DNA of 39,446 bases. Origin: Faecalicatena fissicatena (GTDB taxonomy: Bacteria > Bacillota > Clostridia > Lachnospirales > Lachnospiraceae). Positions 17,339-26,475 of this stretch are shown here, one piece after another (positions within the stretch are counted from its first letter, which is position 1; each line of letters begins with the position of its first letter). The position numbers and the translations under genes are program-made. The notes under the pieces were generated by a model, which was not told the DNA's origin, searched no databases, and worked only from the letters and a program-made list of their open reading frames with translations. The DNA lies in assembly GCA_001028025.1 (NCBI GenBank), contig LDAQ01000043.1, positions 1 to 39,446 on the forward strand, written 5' to 3'.

Positions 17339-18363
17339 TATGCTTCCTCCATCCCGTTTCTCTTTTTCCCCATCCTCATAATCGCCTTATATCCCTTAAA
17401 TCCGGTACGCCGCAGCAAATTCAATGTCCCGCTCTCCAGTCCCGCCAGTCTGTAAACCTCGGGATTCTTCGCAAGCAGTTCCCTGTCAAATTCTATAAAC
17501 TTCTGCTTCATTTCCTCATTCTCAACCGGATAACTCATAAAGATCGTGATCTGCTCCCCTACCATCTCTGCAATCCGTCTGGAAATATACTCAATTTTCG
17601 TTTTATCACTTTCCTCTTTCTTGGCATACTCCGTAACAAAGTCTGTCAGATGCATAATTACATCTATATGGTTCTGAATATGCTTCTGATATCCCTTCAT
17701 GCTGACACTCTGTGTGGCCTGAGCCAACCGGTACATATACACGTAGATATCAAAAAAGGCGACTTTTTCCACATAAGGAACCGGATATAATATATACTCT
17801 ACATCCACATAGAAGCAATGCTCATCCAGTCGTATATGATGATCCTTCAGAATTGCTGAACGGATCGCCAGCGAATGCATTGGAATCTGTGTCTTTGTTA
17901 CAATCTCGCTGAAATCCCAGTATTCCCCGTTCTCCTGTTCCCTGCACAGCATTTTAAACTCACGGGGTGTCTTCTCTTTGGTCTGATCATCCACCTCGTA
18001 ATAGTTGCTAACAACATAATCCGCACTGCACGTTTCCAGCCTCTGCACCATACAGACAAAGCCCTCTGTATCTACCCAGTCATCCCCATCAACAACTTTA
18101 AAATACTTTCCTCTGCATTCCTCAATCCCTCGGTTGATCGTGGAACCGTGTCCCCCGTTTTTCTTTGAAATCAGCCGATAACTGTCAGGATACCTGTTTT
18201 CATATTCTTTTCCAATCTCTGCTGTACCGTCCGAAGAGCCGTCATCGACAATCAATACCTCTATATCCTTCAGGATTCTTTCGTCCAGAAAAGAATCCAG
18301 TGTCTGCCTTAAAAAACGTTCCACATTATAAGAAGGAATTACTACTGATAACACCTTATCCAT
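17338..18363 (-). CDS. Glycosyltransferase family 2
   Basis: 341 residues. The GT-A fold is shown by LSVVIPSYNVERFL, IVDDGSSDGT (38-47), the GGHGSTINRGIEE segment (70-82) and the metal-binding VVDGDDW (90-96). The GGHGSTIN motif marks a common clostridial wall-polysaccharide subgroup. The C-terminal 150 residues are helical and unassigned, ending in a very basic tail. AGGAG precedes the ATG by eight bases. One-base overlap with the flippase gene downstream. Donor unknown. Confidence 0.88.
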   Translation of the reverse strand: MDKVLSVVIPSYNVERFLRQTLDSFLDERILKDIEVLIVDDGSSDGTAEIGKEYENRYPDSYRLISKKNGGHGSTINRGIEECRGKYFKVVDGDDWVDTEGFVCMVQRLETCSADYVVSNYYEVDDQTKEKTPREFKMLCREQENGEYWDFSEIVTKTQIPMHSLAIRSAILKDHHIRLDEHCFYVDVEYILYPVPYVEKVAFFDIYVYMYRLAQATQSVSMKGYQKHIQNHIDVIMHLTDFVTEYAKKEESDKTKIEYISRRIAEMVGEQITIFMSYPVENEEMKQKFIEFDRELLAKNPEVYRLAGLESGTLNLLRRTGFKGYKAIMRMGKKRNGMEEA

Positions 18364-18374
18364 TGCTTTTTCTC

Positions 18375-19373
18375 CTATCGTCTCCTCATCCTGTCAGACT
18401 GTTTTCTCGCCCAGGACAATGCATTCATCATCCAGAACTGTCGTTTTTCCAGTATCCAGAACTGTATTTTTTCTTTCTTGTTCATGTTTTTCATGTAGGG
18501 GTTGTTTTGAAATCCGGGAAATAATTTTACGGTTAAATCCCTGCATTTTTTTACATAGGGGCTTTTCCTGTCATGATAAATCATTTCCCTGGCCGGTATA
18601 AAATACATATTGTAAAATGTCAAATATTCCAATTCCCTTTGGAAAGTTCCGAACTGTCCTTTTTCCTGATAATAGTCCAGAACTCCTTCCACCATCTTTT
18701 TTCGGTGTGTGTAATTCTTTTCATCCTCTGTGCCGGTCGTAATGGAACCTTCTCTTATCATATAATAATACAGTGGTTCTCTTAAATAAACAACACTGTC
18801 TGCTGTGAGAAGAAACTTGGGTATAGTCCCCAGATCTTCATAGCGGTATCCTACAGGGAAATAAAGATCTGCCTTCGCAAAAAATTCACGGCGGAACAGT
18901 TTTGCACATACTGAAAGCGTCTGCAGCATCAGCTCCGGGTTCGTCTTAAGACTGATAGGGCACATCTCCGGCAGATTACACCCACAAACCTCAATATCCC
19001 CATTTGGTTCCATCCGTTTATAGTCAAAATAAACGATATCACTTCTGAATTTTTCTGCTGCTGTCACTGCCTTTTCAACCAGAAGGCAGTCTGCATAGTC
19101 ATCACTGTCCAGGAAAAACAGATATTTTCCCTCTGCCTGCCTCGCCCCCGTATTCCGTGCATCGCTCAATCCCCCGTTATCCTTATGAATCACCCTGATT
19201 CTGGGATCTTTCTGTGCAAATTTGTCGCACATCTCTTTACTGCAGTCTGTGGAGCCGTCATCCACCAGTATAATCTCCAGTTCTTTATATGTCTGTGTTG
19301 TTATACTTTCCACACATTTTTCAAGATAATCCTGCACATTATATACAGGAATTATAACACTCACCAACACCAT
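18375..19373 (-). CDS. Glycosyltransferase family 2, EpsJ/CpsI-like
   Basis: 332 residues. Motifs are VSVIIPVYNVQDYLEKCVES, LVDDGSTD (36-43), NGGLSDARNTG (66-76) and FLDSDDY (87-93). All canonical GT2 residues are present, including the DxD. The YRYEDLGT motif in the C-terminal half is the usual acceptor ED site. GAGGA lies about 10 bases before the ATG. Preceded by a 103-base gap with two small hairpins. Probably adds a hexose or hexosamine to the repeat unit. Confidence 0.88.
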   Translation of the reverse strand: MVLVSVIIPVYNVQDYLEKCVESITTQTYKELEIILVDDGSTDCSKEMCDKFAQKDPRIRVIHKDNGGLSDARNTGARQAEGKYLFFLDSDDYADCLLVEKAVTAAEKFRSDIVYFDYKRMEPNGDIEVCGCNLPEMCPISLKTNPELMLQTLSVCAKLFRREFFAKADLYFPVGYRYEDLGTIPKFLLTADSVVYLREPLYYYMIREGSITTGTEDEKNYTHRKKMVEGVLDYYQEKGQFGTFQRELEYLTFYNMYFIPAREMIYHDRKSPYVKKCRDLTVKLFPGFQNNPYMKNMNKKEKIQFWILEKRQFWMMNALSWARKQSDRMRRR

Positions 19374-19438
19374 GTGTATATTTCCTCACTTCCTGGTATC
19401 GTTTTTCACCAGTTTTCCTCACGGTTCTATACTTTATT

Positions 19439-19470
19439 CTGCGGTACAGCCGCAGATCCGCCCGTATGGG
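19439..19470. repeat. Two small hairpins in an intra-operon gap
   Basis: CTGCGG (19439-19444) pairs with CCGCAG (19450-19455), and GCCC/GGGC around a 4-base loop follows at about 19460-19471. They lie in the 103-base gap between the GT4 gene (19477-20595) and the GT2 gene (18375-19373). Neither has a T-run in the minus direction, so they could be RNA processing or pausing sites instead of terminators. Weak evidence. Confidence 0.3.
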
Positions 19471-19476
19471 CATAAA

Positions 19477-20595
19477 TTACGGGGTGTCCTTTGGGTAAAG
19501 TATTCCTCTCAGAACAGCTTTCTGGGCTTTAATGTCAAACAAGCTGCTGTCTGAGTCTATTTCAACATTATTTCTGTCATATTCCCTGTGGGCCAATATA
19601 AATTCCGCCCATTTATCAGCGCCTGCTTTTAAAGGGAGATGATAACATTCTCTGCTGATTTTTGCTTCTTCAGGCACCCCGCTGCTTAAGACACAGCACA
19701 GTCCTGCTGCCTGGGCTTCCAGGCTGATTATAGATAACCCCTCGAAATGAGAAGGAAGAACAAAAAAATCCATGCCCTGAAGCAGCCTGTCCACGTCATT
19801 CCGCCATCCCGTCATACGCACCGACTTTTCCAGGCCGTACTGACGTACTTTATGCTTTATGTTTTCCAGTTCCTCCCCCGCTCCGATCAACAGGAGAACG
19901 GCTCGTGAATCTCTTTTATGAATTTCGCAAAATACATCTACTAAAAACTCATGATTCTTCACATAGGTAAAGGTTCCTGCGTGACCGACTACAAAAGAAT
20001 CTTCTATATGCAGCTCTTCCCTCACCTGTTCTCTGATGTTTTGATTAAAGGCGTACTTCCTGGTATCAATCCCGCTTACAACTACATGAAACAGCTCTGA
20101 TTCCACCACTTTTTTCGGAAATGCCCATTCCCCGGCCAGCCTTGAAGCACCGTAAAATTCCGTTCCTGTCCGGTACAAAAATAATCTGCAGATTCGATGG
20201 ATACTGTTAAAAATAATCCGTTTCAACGAATTGGCACAATCATTCCCGCTGGCATGACAATGTAGTACGCGTCTCTCCACCCTGCACTTTTTCGCCGCGA
20301 ATGCAGCCACACAATCTATAGCTGTAGAAATATTTAAATAGACTGTATCATAATGATTTTCCCGAATCAAGCAGCAAACTTCAGAGTATTGTCTGAAAGG
20401 ATGGTGCAGGCTTGCAATCTCATATAGAGATGATCCATGCTTCTTCAACCGCTGCGCAAGCCTCTCATCCGTCTGATTGGTAAGGAAATCAATTTGCAGC
20501 TCCCGGCTCCCAACTGTTTCCAGAAAATTTAGCAGATACCTGTCAATTCCTCCCCCGGTTCCATCCATAATAAAACCGACTAAAACTTTTTTCAT
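19477..20595 (-). CDS. Glycosyltransferase family 4, EpsF/CapM-like
   Basis: 372 residues of GT-B fold. Seen are the glycine-rich N-terminal loop MDGTGGGIDRYLLN, VVGHAGTFTYVKNHEFLVDV (start of the C-terminal domain, about 203), LLIGAGEE, and FVLPSHFEGLSIISLEAQA, which contains the EX7E donor-binding motif of retaining GT4 enzymes. Its ATG overlaps the stop of the Wzy-like gene (ATGA), so the two are translationally coupled. Likely a hexosyltransferase of repeat-unit assembly; donor unknown. Confidence 0.9.
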   Translation of the reverse strand: MKKVLVGFIMDGTGGGIDRYLLNFLETVGSRELQIDFLTNQTDERLAQRLKKHGSSLYEIASLHHPFRQYSEVCCLIRENHYDTVYLNISTAIDCVAAFAAKKCRVERRVLHCHASGNDCANSLKRIIFNSIHRICRLFLYRTGTEFYGASRLAGEWAFPKKVVESELFHVVVSGIDTRKYAFNQNIREQVREELHIEDSFVVGHAGTFTYVKNHEFLVDVFCEIHKRDSRAVLLLIGAGEELENIKHKVRQYGLEKSVRMTGWRNDVDRLLQGMDFFVLPSHFEGLSIISLEAQAAGLCCVLSSGVPEEAKISRECYHLPLKAGADKWAEFILAHREYDRNNVEIDSDSSLFDIKAQKAVLRGILYPKDTP

Positions 20596-21986
20596 AGTAT
20601 TTCTTCCTTACGTCCCGTCTTCAGCAGAGCGGCGAAATATCCAAAACACAGCCAAAAGCAGTATGTTTCCGGTGAATTCACATAGAAGATTGTGGAGAGC
20701 ACCGTGGCAGCCGCCGCAATAGCAGCCATGACCGTAAATACCGCCACAGCAGGCCTGAAAATCTCAGGTGCAGCTCCTTTTATATTTTTCTTTATATACC
20801 GCAGCGCACTCACAATCAGCCATATAAGCACTGCAATCCCAATAGCCCCCTGCGCCGTTGCTGTGTCAACCACCATGCTGTGCATCGAATCGTATTTAAT
20901 ACCAAGTGAATTTTTTATAAGATAAGTATCCGGAAATTTATCCTCCGCAAATTCTGTGATATTGCGGTAACTTGCCCCATACACGGGTGATGCCTTCATG
21001 ATCTCCAGCCCGCTTCCCCAGATTCCGATCCGGCCATTGCTCAGATCGTTTGCCAGATCGGCTTTTCGTCCGATCGTTTTATTACCCGTAACGTTCTTCT
21101 TTGGTATATGTTTCTTTGCATTGTAAGCAGCTTCTATTTTTTTGTCTACTGAATTATAGAATTGTTTACATGCCATGGTTCCCGCAACCGCTGCTAATGC
21201 AATCACCAGCGCGGATGCGAATGCCACGACCGCTCTGCCTTTCAGTTTTCCGAACCTGCGGTACAGGCAGAGACCTGACAGCACGAATAAACCAGCAGCC
21301 AGGGCTACCTCTCCTGTTCTGGAATCAGAAAATACAAGGAACAGATACTGCACCATAATTGTAAATGCCCAAAATATTTTGACAGCCCTCTTTTTGGAGA
21401 TCCAGAAAAGATAGACAGCCAGAAATACAGCAGCCAGGGCAATAATAGAGCCGCGGTTTGGCTCGTCATAAATTCCCCACAGCCTTCCCCAGTTGAATCC
21501 CACGATATGCTGAGCCCCCAAAGGGTCTGTATATCCCATGTTTCTGCCCCAGAACACCATAGACAGACTGATGATATGAACAACGGTACAGTAAATCACA
21601 TAAATCACCGCTGTAACCTTTAATTCCTTCAATACTTCCTCCCTGCTGTAGGTACAGGTTGGAACATATATAATAAAAAGAGAGATAAACATCCATACAA
21701 GGCCTTCTATATTCTCCTGATATCCATAACGGATATTCATAACTGCGCTGAGCAGCGCGCTCAGTAAAAACGCAGCCAGGGGCCATAGATTCGGCACCTT
21801 CAGATAAAGCCGATAGTCCTTTAGCATCCAGAGACCCATTACTGCCCCCCAGGCTGCCGATAAAATCGTCGCATACTTCATCCACACCGTTCCATTTACA
21901 AAGGCATTAAAGGCCAGCAGCAGATAAATCATATAATACATCTTAAAAACAAAAAGTACCCGTTTAAATCTCTTATTCTCAGTCAT
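20592..21986 (-). CDS. O-antigen ligase / Wzy-like polymerase family membrane protein
   Basis: 464 residues with about 11 transmembrane segments and one large external loop at roughly 280-370. Motifs match the Wzy_C / O-antigen-ligase family: FSDSRTGEVALAAG in the central helices and SNGRIGIWGSGLEIMKASP with a following acidic-to-His region (KYDSMHSMVVDTATAQG) in the loop. In Gram-positive polysaccharide loci such proteins are usually the repeat-unit polymerase. It is the best Wzy candidate here. AAGGAG precedes the ATG. Upstream is a 186-base gap containing two strong hairpins. Polymerase versus ligase cannot be settled from sequence; with an LCP ligase at the head of the array, polymerase is preferred. 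Confidence 0.82.
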   Translation of the reverse strand: MTENKRFKRVLFVFKMYYMIYLLLAFNAFVNGTVWMKYATILSAAWGAVMGLWMLKDYRLYLKVPNLWPLAAFLLSALLSAVMNIRYGYQENIEGLVWMFISLFIIYVPTCTYSREEVLKELKVTAVIYVIYCTVVHIISLSMVFWGRNMGYTDPLGAQHIVGFNWGRLWGIYDEPNRGSIIALAAVFLAVYLFWISKKRAVKIFWAFTIMVQYLFLVFSDSRTGEVALAAGLFVLSGLCLYRRFGKLKGRAVVAFASALVIALAAVAGTMACKQFYNSVDKKIEAAYNAKKHIPKKNVTGNKTIGRKADLANDLSNGRIGIWGSGLEIMKASPVYGASYRNITEFAEDKFPDTYLIKNSLGIKYDSMHSMVVDTATAQGAIGIAVLIWLIVSALRYIKKNIKGAAPEIFRPAVAVFTVMAAIAAAATVLSTIFYVNSPETYCFWLCFGYFAALLKTGRKEEIL

Positions 21987-22019
21987 AATTCTCCTTATAG
22001 TTATTTTTTATAGCTATGA

Positions 22020-22053
22020 GCACTTAGTGACCGTCTTTTGGTCACTTACGTGC
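22020..22053. repeat. Hairpin in 186-base leader before the wzy-like gene
   Basis: AGTGACC (22026-22032) pairs with GGTCACT (22040-22046) around a 7-base loop. GCAC (22020-22023) and GTGC (22050-22053) extend it across a small internal loop. Read on the minus strand it lies 34-67 bases before the ATG of the Wzy-like gene, with no T-run. It could be an RNA structure affecting translation or transcription of the downstream half of the array. Confidence 0.55.
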
Positions 22054-22061
22054 GATGCATG

Positions 22062-22101
22062 AAAAATAGTTGGCGAGGTATTTTCGAGCCTTACTATTTT
22101 T
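22062..22101. terminator. AT-capped hairpin resembling a bidirectional terminator
   Basis: AAAAATAGT (22062-22070) pairs perfectly with ACTATTTTT (22093-22101), and GGC/GCC (22072-22074, 22088-22090) adds an inner clamp. A-tract on one side and T-tract on the other let it act as an intrinsic terminator in either direction, although the GC core is short. It lies between the GT2 gene 22173-23258 and the Wzy-like gene, that is inside the polysaccharide array. It may be a partial terminator, an antitermination control point, or the end of the proximal transcription unit. Confidence 0.5.
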
Positions 22102-22172
22102 TAAGCCCGCGCACTGTCTGATTGATATTCAGCTTTATGGTCTGCCTAAATCTCAATGTGTCAGTACACTAG

Positions 22173-23258
22173 TTAACGTCCTGATTTTACCTTTGAATAT
22201 ACCATAGGTAAAAATCTCCTTACAATATAGATTCCCCTCCCCATCATCAGACATAGAATTGCCTTTTTCCAGCGGAATAAAACCAGTGCTGCCCTGAGTG
22301 ACACGCTTTCCTTTGCCCGCGCCATGGGGATCAGTTCGTTGAACAGCCCCTGGGCAAATATCCCTTTGCACCACTTATATCTCTGTGCATGATTCATACC
22401 AGAGCGCCTGTCGCAATTTCTCTCCAGTGCAGAAAGAATATATCTTGCATACAGGCTTCCCAGAATACTTCTGATCTCTTCCGTACAGATTCCCCAGTAG
22501 GAAAACTGGTCAAACAGCATCTCGATCCGCTGCCTGTGAAGTTTAAAGTAATCCGGGACAAACTTGTTGGTCAGATTCGCCTCCATCCGTTTACCGTAAT
22601 GATATGGCACGATGGGCAGAATATTCATTCTTTCTATATCCATAAAATACTTAATATTAAAAACGATGTCTTCAATCAGCCTGACATTTTCATAATCCAG
22701 CTTCAGGTCCCTGATATAAGAAAGAAGATAAAACTTATTCCAGGCATACCCATACAGTGTCTGCTGTTCCAGTTCTATGATATGCGGACGGAATTCCTCT
22801 GCTGTCCGGTAATAATGGCCTTCCGGGCAGATGGGATGTGTATACTGCAGATGCCCCTTCTTATCATAGTACTCTTCAATATGACCAAACATCACTACCT
22901 GCGCGGGATTTTCCTCTATAGAAGCATACACCTGTTCCAGCAGGTTATGATCCACATAATCGTCCGGATCCATAAACCAGATATATTCCCCGGATGCCGC
23001 CCTGGTTCCGGTGTTACGTGCTGCGCTTAAGCCCCTGTTCACCTCATGATGAATCACCTGTATTCTGGAATCCTCCGAAGCATATTTTTCTGCAATCGGG
23101 CCGCTTCCATCCTTCGAACAGTCATCCACTACCAGGATCTCCCAATTGTCAAAGGTTTGATTCTGTATGCTCCTAATTGCTCTGTCTATATATTTTTCCA
23201 CGCCGTACGCAGGCATGACAATGGAAAAATAAGGCTTTTTTGCCTCTTTTATATCCAT
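22173..23258 (-). CDS. Glycosyltransferase family 2
   Basis: 361 residues. GT2 motifs are YFSIVMPAYGVEKYI, VVDDCSKDGS (43-52), NRGLSAARNTG and FMDPDDY (95-101). The frame opens 15 bases further upstream with a TTG, but that TTG-AGAGG stretch is itself the ribosome binding site for the ATG at 23258, which was therefore chosen. The C-terminal half (RLIEDIVFNIKYF) carries the ED motif. It follows the GT4 gene after 17 bases. The gene ends about 70 bases before the terminator-like hairpin at 22062-22101. Donor unknown. Confidence 0.87.
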   Translation of the reverse strand: MDIKEAKKPYFSIVMPAYGVEKYIDRAIRSIQNQTFDNWEILVVDDCSKDGSGPIAEKYASEDSRIQVIHHEVNRGLSAARNTGTRAASGEYIWFMDPDDYVDHNLLEQVYASIEENPAQVVMFGHIEEYYDKKGHLQYTHPICPEGHYYRTAEEFRPHIIELEQQTLYGYAWNKFYLLSYIRDLKLDYENVRLIEDIVFNIKYFMDIERMNILPIVPYHYGKRMEANLTNKFVPDYFKLHRQRIEMLFDQFSYWGICTEEIRSILGSLYARYILSALERNCDRRSGMNHAQRYKWCKGIFAQGLFNELIPMARAKESVSLRAALVLFRWKKAILCLMMGRGIYIVRRFLPMVYSKVKSGR

Positions 23259-23275
23259 AGATGTACCTCTCAATT

Positions 23276-24499
23276 TTACTTCTTCTCTGTCAGTTTTCTG
23301 ATTAGCTCTTCTATCTTTCTGTATGATTTGGGCCTGTCAAACTGCTCTTCGGCAATCTTCCTTGCTTTTCTTCCCATTTCAAGACGCTTTTCTTCATTAT
23401 CATATAAATCCTCAATGGCATCTGCCAGGATGTTTACATCCTCAGGCTCGATGTTCACACCGAAACCGTCTGACTCCACCTTATTCCGGAATTCCGGACT
23501 CATACATGTATTAATCATTGCCTTGCCTGCGGCGAGATAATCACCTATTTTCGTAACAATACTCTGGGGCGCCTTTCTCACGAAAGAATTAACCAGAATA
23601 TCTGACTTTTTCAGGTAAGCCGCCATTTTATCATAGGGGGCATAGCCCACGAATTCCACATTATATATCTGGCGTTCGTGTGCCAGAGCTTCCAGCTCAT
23701 CCTTCATAGGGCCTCCGCCCAGGATCTTGATCCGGATGTCCTTTTTCCCTCTTCCCGCCAGTTCCTCCGCTGCCAGAACCATGGTCCTGATGTCATAGCT
23801 GGTACCAATGGTGCCTGCATAGCTCACCCAGAACTCATTTTCCATCTTTGCCACCAGAGCATCATTCTCTTCCGCCCCTTTGTCAAACACGGAAATTTCA
23901 TTGCCCACATAAACAGTTGCCTTGGGCACAATCCTCTTCTGGTTCTGGAATGGCCGGTCTCTGTATTCATCCGAAGTGCCAATGACTCCGGATACTAAAG
24001 AATAGACCTTCTCCGCATCTCTTAGCAGAGGATAAAACAACACGGAACTAATCACCGGTATATCGAGTACCATACGCATAGCCTCGGGCCACAGATCGTT
24101 CACATCCGCCACAAAAGGAATTCCATGGCTCTTTGCATACTCAGCTGCCGCCAGCGCCACATCATTGGGCGGAATTTCCGCATATAGAAGGTCATAGTTT
24201 CCTTCCTTTTCCAGCAGCGCCGTTAGATTCTTTGCTGCAATCTTATGACTGCGGATTCTTTTCAGATCCACGTTCTTCTTATATCCAGGCTCATAAATAA
24301 ACTGAATGCCGAACTGATAATCTTCTTTTTTTATTTTTTCTACATCCCTTTGTTCTTTTTCCCAGTGCTGGAATGTGGTTGTTATCAAATCCACCTGGTA
24401 TCCCGCTTCCGTCAGAAAATCGCAGAGGTAACGGAACCGGGTATAGCCCTTTTCTCCATTCAGTCTTACCCCCATTGTAATGACTGCTATCTTTTTCAT
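23276..24499 (-). CDS. Glycosyltransferase family 4, WbuB-like
   Basis: 407 residues of GT-B fold. The N-terminus reads IAVITMGVRLNGEKGYTRFRYLC, the hinge VADVNDLWPEAMRMV, and the C-terminal domain VSYAGTIGTSYDIRTMVLAA, ILGGGP and a donor site in APQSIVTKIGDYLAAGKAMI. The usual EX7E glutamates are not obvious in that last motif (it reads K...D), a known variation in the WbuB-like subgroup. Placed next to the phosphoglycosyl transferase gene, it may add the second sugar to the lipid-linked first residue. AGGGGG precedes the ATG. Confidence 0.87.
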   Translation of the reverse strand: MKKIAVITMGVRLNGEKGYTRFRYLCDFLTEAGYQVDLITTTFQHWEKEQRDVEKIKKEDYQFGIQFIYEPGYKKNVDLKRIRSHKIAAKNLTALLEKEGNYDLLYAEIPPNDVALAAAEYAKSHGIPFVADVNDLWPEAMRMVLDIPVISSVLFYPLLRDAEKVYSLVSGVIGTSDEYRDRPFQNQKRIVPKATVYVGNEISVFDKGAEENDALVAKMENEFWVSYAGTIGTSYDIRTMVLAAEELAGRGKKDIRIKILGGGPMKDELEALAHERQIYNVEFVGYAPYDKMAAYLKKSDILVNSFVRKAPQSIVTKIGDYLAAGKAMINTCMSPEFRNKVESDGFGVNIEPEDVNILADAIEDLYDNEEKRLEMGRKARKIAEEQFDRPKSYRKIEELIRKLTEKK

Positions 24500-24512
24500 C
24501 GTCTGTCCCCCT

Positions 24513-25208
24513 CTACTTTATCACTGCCAGTACTGTATCTATCATTACCTTGATATCCCCCCAAAAATGAAACTCTCTGAGATACTGCAGGTTATATTTC
24601 ATCTTCACAGGAAGTATATGGTCCACATATACTTCGTCCACCGACTTACCCGTCTCCTTCAGATATTTTTCCATCATCAAGTCCTCATCCTTGAAAATAA
24701 TACTTGTCCGGGATGTAATTCCTGCTGGAAGGAGTAGCGTTGCCTTCATTTCATCTGTATACTGATCCACGTACTTTTTTACTTCCGGTCTGGTCCCTAC
24801 AAAAGACATATCGCCGGTGAGCACGTTAAACAGCTGCGGCAGCTCATCTAGTCTGCATTTGCGGAGCATTTTTCCTGCCTTTGTTATGCGGCTGTCTGCC
24901 TTGCCCGTAACAAGTGGCCCCTTTTTATCGGCATCAGAGACCATAGTCCTGAACTTGAAAATACGATATGGTTTCCCATATCGTGTAATCCGCTCCTGTC
25001 TGTAGAAGACAGGACCCCTGCTGTCCAGTTTTATCCAAAGCGCAAGCACTGCCATGACCGGCAATAAAATCACGGACAAAACCAGCGCCATAATAAAATC
25101 CATTATGCGTTTCATGCACAAACTGGACTTCTTTTTTTTCAATTTATCGTAATATGGCCGGAGTTTCTTATTCTTCATAGAATCCGGCAGCTGTTCCCAT
25201 CTTATCAT
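24513..25208 (-). CDS. Undecaprenyl-phosphate phosphoglycosyl transferase, small monotopic PGT (PglC/WcaJ C-terminal type)
   Basis: 231 residues. This enzyme starts repeat-unit assembly by transferring a sugar-1-phosphate from a UDP-sugar to undecaprenyl phosphate. A basic N-terminus is followed by a re-entrant hydrophobic helix (about 36-60, MDFIMALVLSVILLPVMAVL) and LDSRGPVFYRQER, then KFRTM (85-89), the catalytic Asp-Glu pair D121-E122 in CRLDELPQL, and FVGTRPE (136-142). All key residues of the monotopic superfamily are present. Together with the dehydratase and aminotransferase genes just upstream it parallels PglF-PglE-PglC of diNAc-bacillosamine systems, although no PglD-type acetyltransferase is adjacent. 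ATG with AGGAG. Confidence 0.94.
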   Translation of the reverse strand: MIRWEQLPDSMKNKKLRPYYDKLKKKKSSLCMKRIMDFIMALVLSVILLPVMAVLALWIKLDSRGPVFYRQERITRYGKPYRIFKFRTMVSDADKKGPLVTGKADSRITKAGKMLRKCRLDELPQLFNVLTGDMSFVGTRPEVKKYVDQYTDEMKATLLLPAGITSRTSIIFKDEDLMMEKYLKETGKSVDEVYVDHILPVKMKYNLQYLREFHFWGDIKVMIDTVLAVIK

Positions 25209-25241
25209 TCTTTATACTCCTGATTAGTAACTGTTCAATAT

Positions 25242-26444
25242 TTAGAGCAGTGCCCGGAATATCTCCAGCACATACTGTACCTGTTCATCTGTCAGACATG
25301 TATGAAGCGGGAGCGTAATCTCATTTTCAAACTGTGCATATGCATTCGGATAATCCTGAATGTCAAATCCCATCTGCTTATATGCAGTCAGCAGAGGAAG
25401 CGGTTTATAATGGACATTGGACGCGATTCCGGATTCTGCCATTTTTGTAATAATATTGTTACATTCTTCACGGGATTTGTCAAGCGCACGTACCAGATAT
25501 AGGTGCCCGCTGGACTGATGATACTCCCCATAGTGCGACAGCACCTGCACCTTGCTCTGCCTGAGGCCCTCATCATACACACCAATTATTTTTTTTCTTC
25601 TCTCCAGGATCTTTGGATACCGTTTCAGCTGTACCAGCCCTATGGCAGCCATGATGTCTGTCATGTTGCATTTATAATAAGGCGCCACAATATCGTATTC
25701 CCATGCCCCTGCCTGTGTTTTTGCCAGGGCATCTTTGGACTGTCCATGGAGTGATAGAAGCATGTAATCTCTGTACAGACCTTCCTCATCCATCCCTGCC
25801 TTTTTAATTGCGGCAGACCAGGTCACTGCCCCGCCCTCGGCCGTAGTCAGATTTTTGACTGCATGAAAGGAAAAGCAGGTGAAATCCGCTATCTCTCCGC
25901 ACATTTTATTTCCTCTTCGGGCACCGAATGCATGGGCCGCATCTGCCATCACAAGTATTCGCCCCAGCGCTTCCTGACGTGCATTTGCCGGCCTGTACAA
26001 GTGCTTTTTGGCTTCAGCAATACGGAAGATCTCCTCATATTGGCTATATATAATTCCGGCCAGATCTACACAGATAATTGCCTTTGTGCGCTCCGTTACG
26101 GCTTCTGACACTTTCTCAGGATCCATTTCAAAAGATCCCGGAAGCGTGTCTACAAGAACAGGGACTGCCCCCACATGACAAATACAGCTGCAGGTTGCCG
26201 TATACGTATATGCTGTTGTTATCACTTCATCTCCGGCTCCAATCCCCATCACACGGAGTGTCATTTCCATACAGGCTGTAGCAGAGTTTAAACAGGCAGC
26301 TTTTCGTGTGCCGCAGTATTCCGCGATTCTGCGTTCGAATTCCTTGGTCCTGGGACCTGTGGTAATCCAGCCGCTCCGCAGTGTATCCGCAACCTCTGTA
26401 ATTTCTTCTTCTGTAATATCCGGTGGTGAAAATGGTACATTCAT
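25242..26444 (-). CDS. DegT/DnrJ/EryC1 aminotransferase, PglE-like
   Basis: 400 residues. PLP-dependent sugar aminotransferase with Lys197 in CFSFHAVKNLTTAEGG, Asp168 in MADAAHAFGA, and GWITTGPRTKEFE and NSATACMEM near the N-terminus. The HAVKN(L/I)TT(A/G)EGG form of the lysine motif is typical of enzymes acting on UDP-4-keto-6-deoxy-GlcNAc. It follows the 4,6-dehydratase gene, so the product is likely UDP-4-amino-4,6-dideoxy-GlcNAc or the galacto isomer. A segment at about 145-163 (KKHLYRPANARQEALGRI) lengthens one loop compared with shorter family members. GAAGG before the ATG. Confidence 0.9.
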   Translation of the reverse strand: MNVPFSPPDITEEEITEVADTLRSGWITTGPRTKEFERRIAEYCGTRKAACLNSATACMEMTLRVMGIGAGDEVITTAYTYTATCSCICHVGAVPVLVDTLPGSFEMDPEKVSEAVTERTKAIICVDLAGIIYSQYEEIFRIAEAKKHLYRPANARQEALGRILVMADAAHAFGARRGNKMCGEIADFTCFSFHAVKNLTTAEGGAVTWSAAIKKAGMDEEGLYRDYMLLSLHGQSKDALAKTQAGAWEYDIVAPYYKCNMTDIMAAIGLVQLKRYPKILERRKKIIGVYDEGLRQSKVQVLSHYGEYHQSSGHLYLVRALDKSREECNNIITKMAESGIASNVHYKPLPLLTAYKQMGFDIQDYPNAYAQFENEITLPLHTCLTDEQVQYVLEIFRALL

Positions 26445-26475
26445 ACTTAAGCCTTCTTTCCTGTCATGATACTGT

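Noticed and set aside
23259..23273. TTG start for the GT2 gene at 22173
   Set aside because: The TTG-AGAGG stretch is the ribosome binding site of the ATG at 23258, and homologues do not need the extra five residues.
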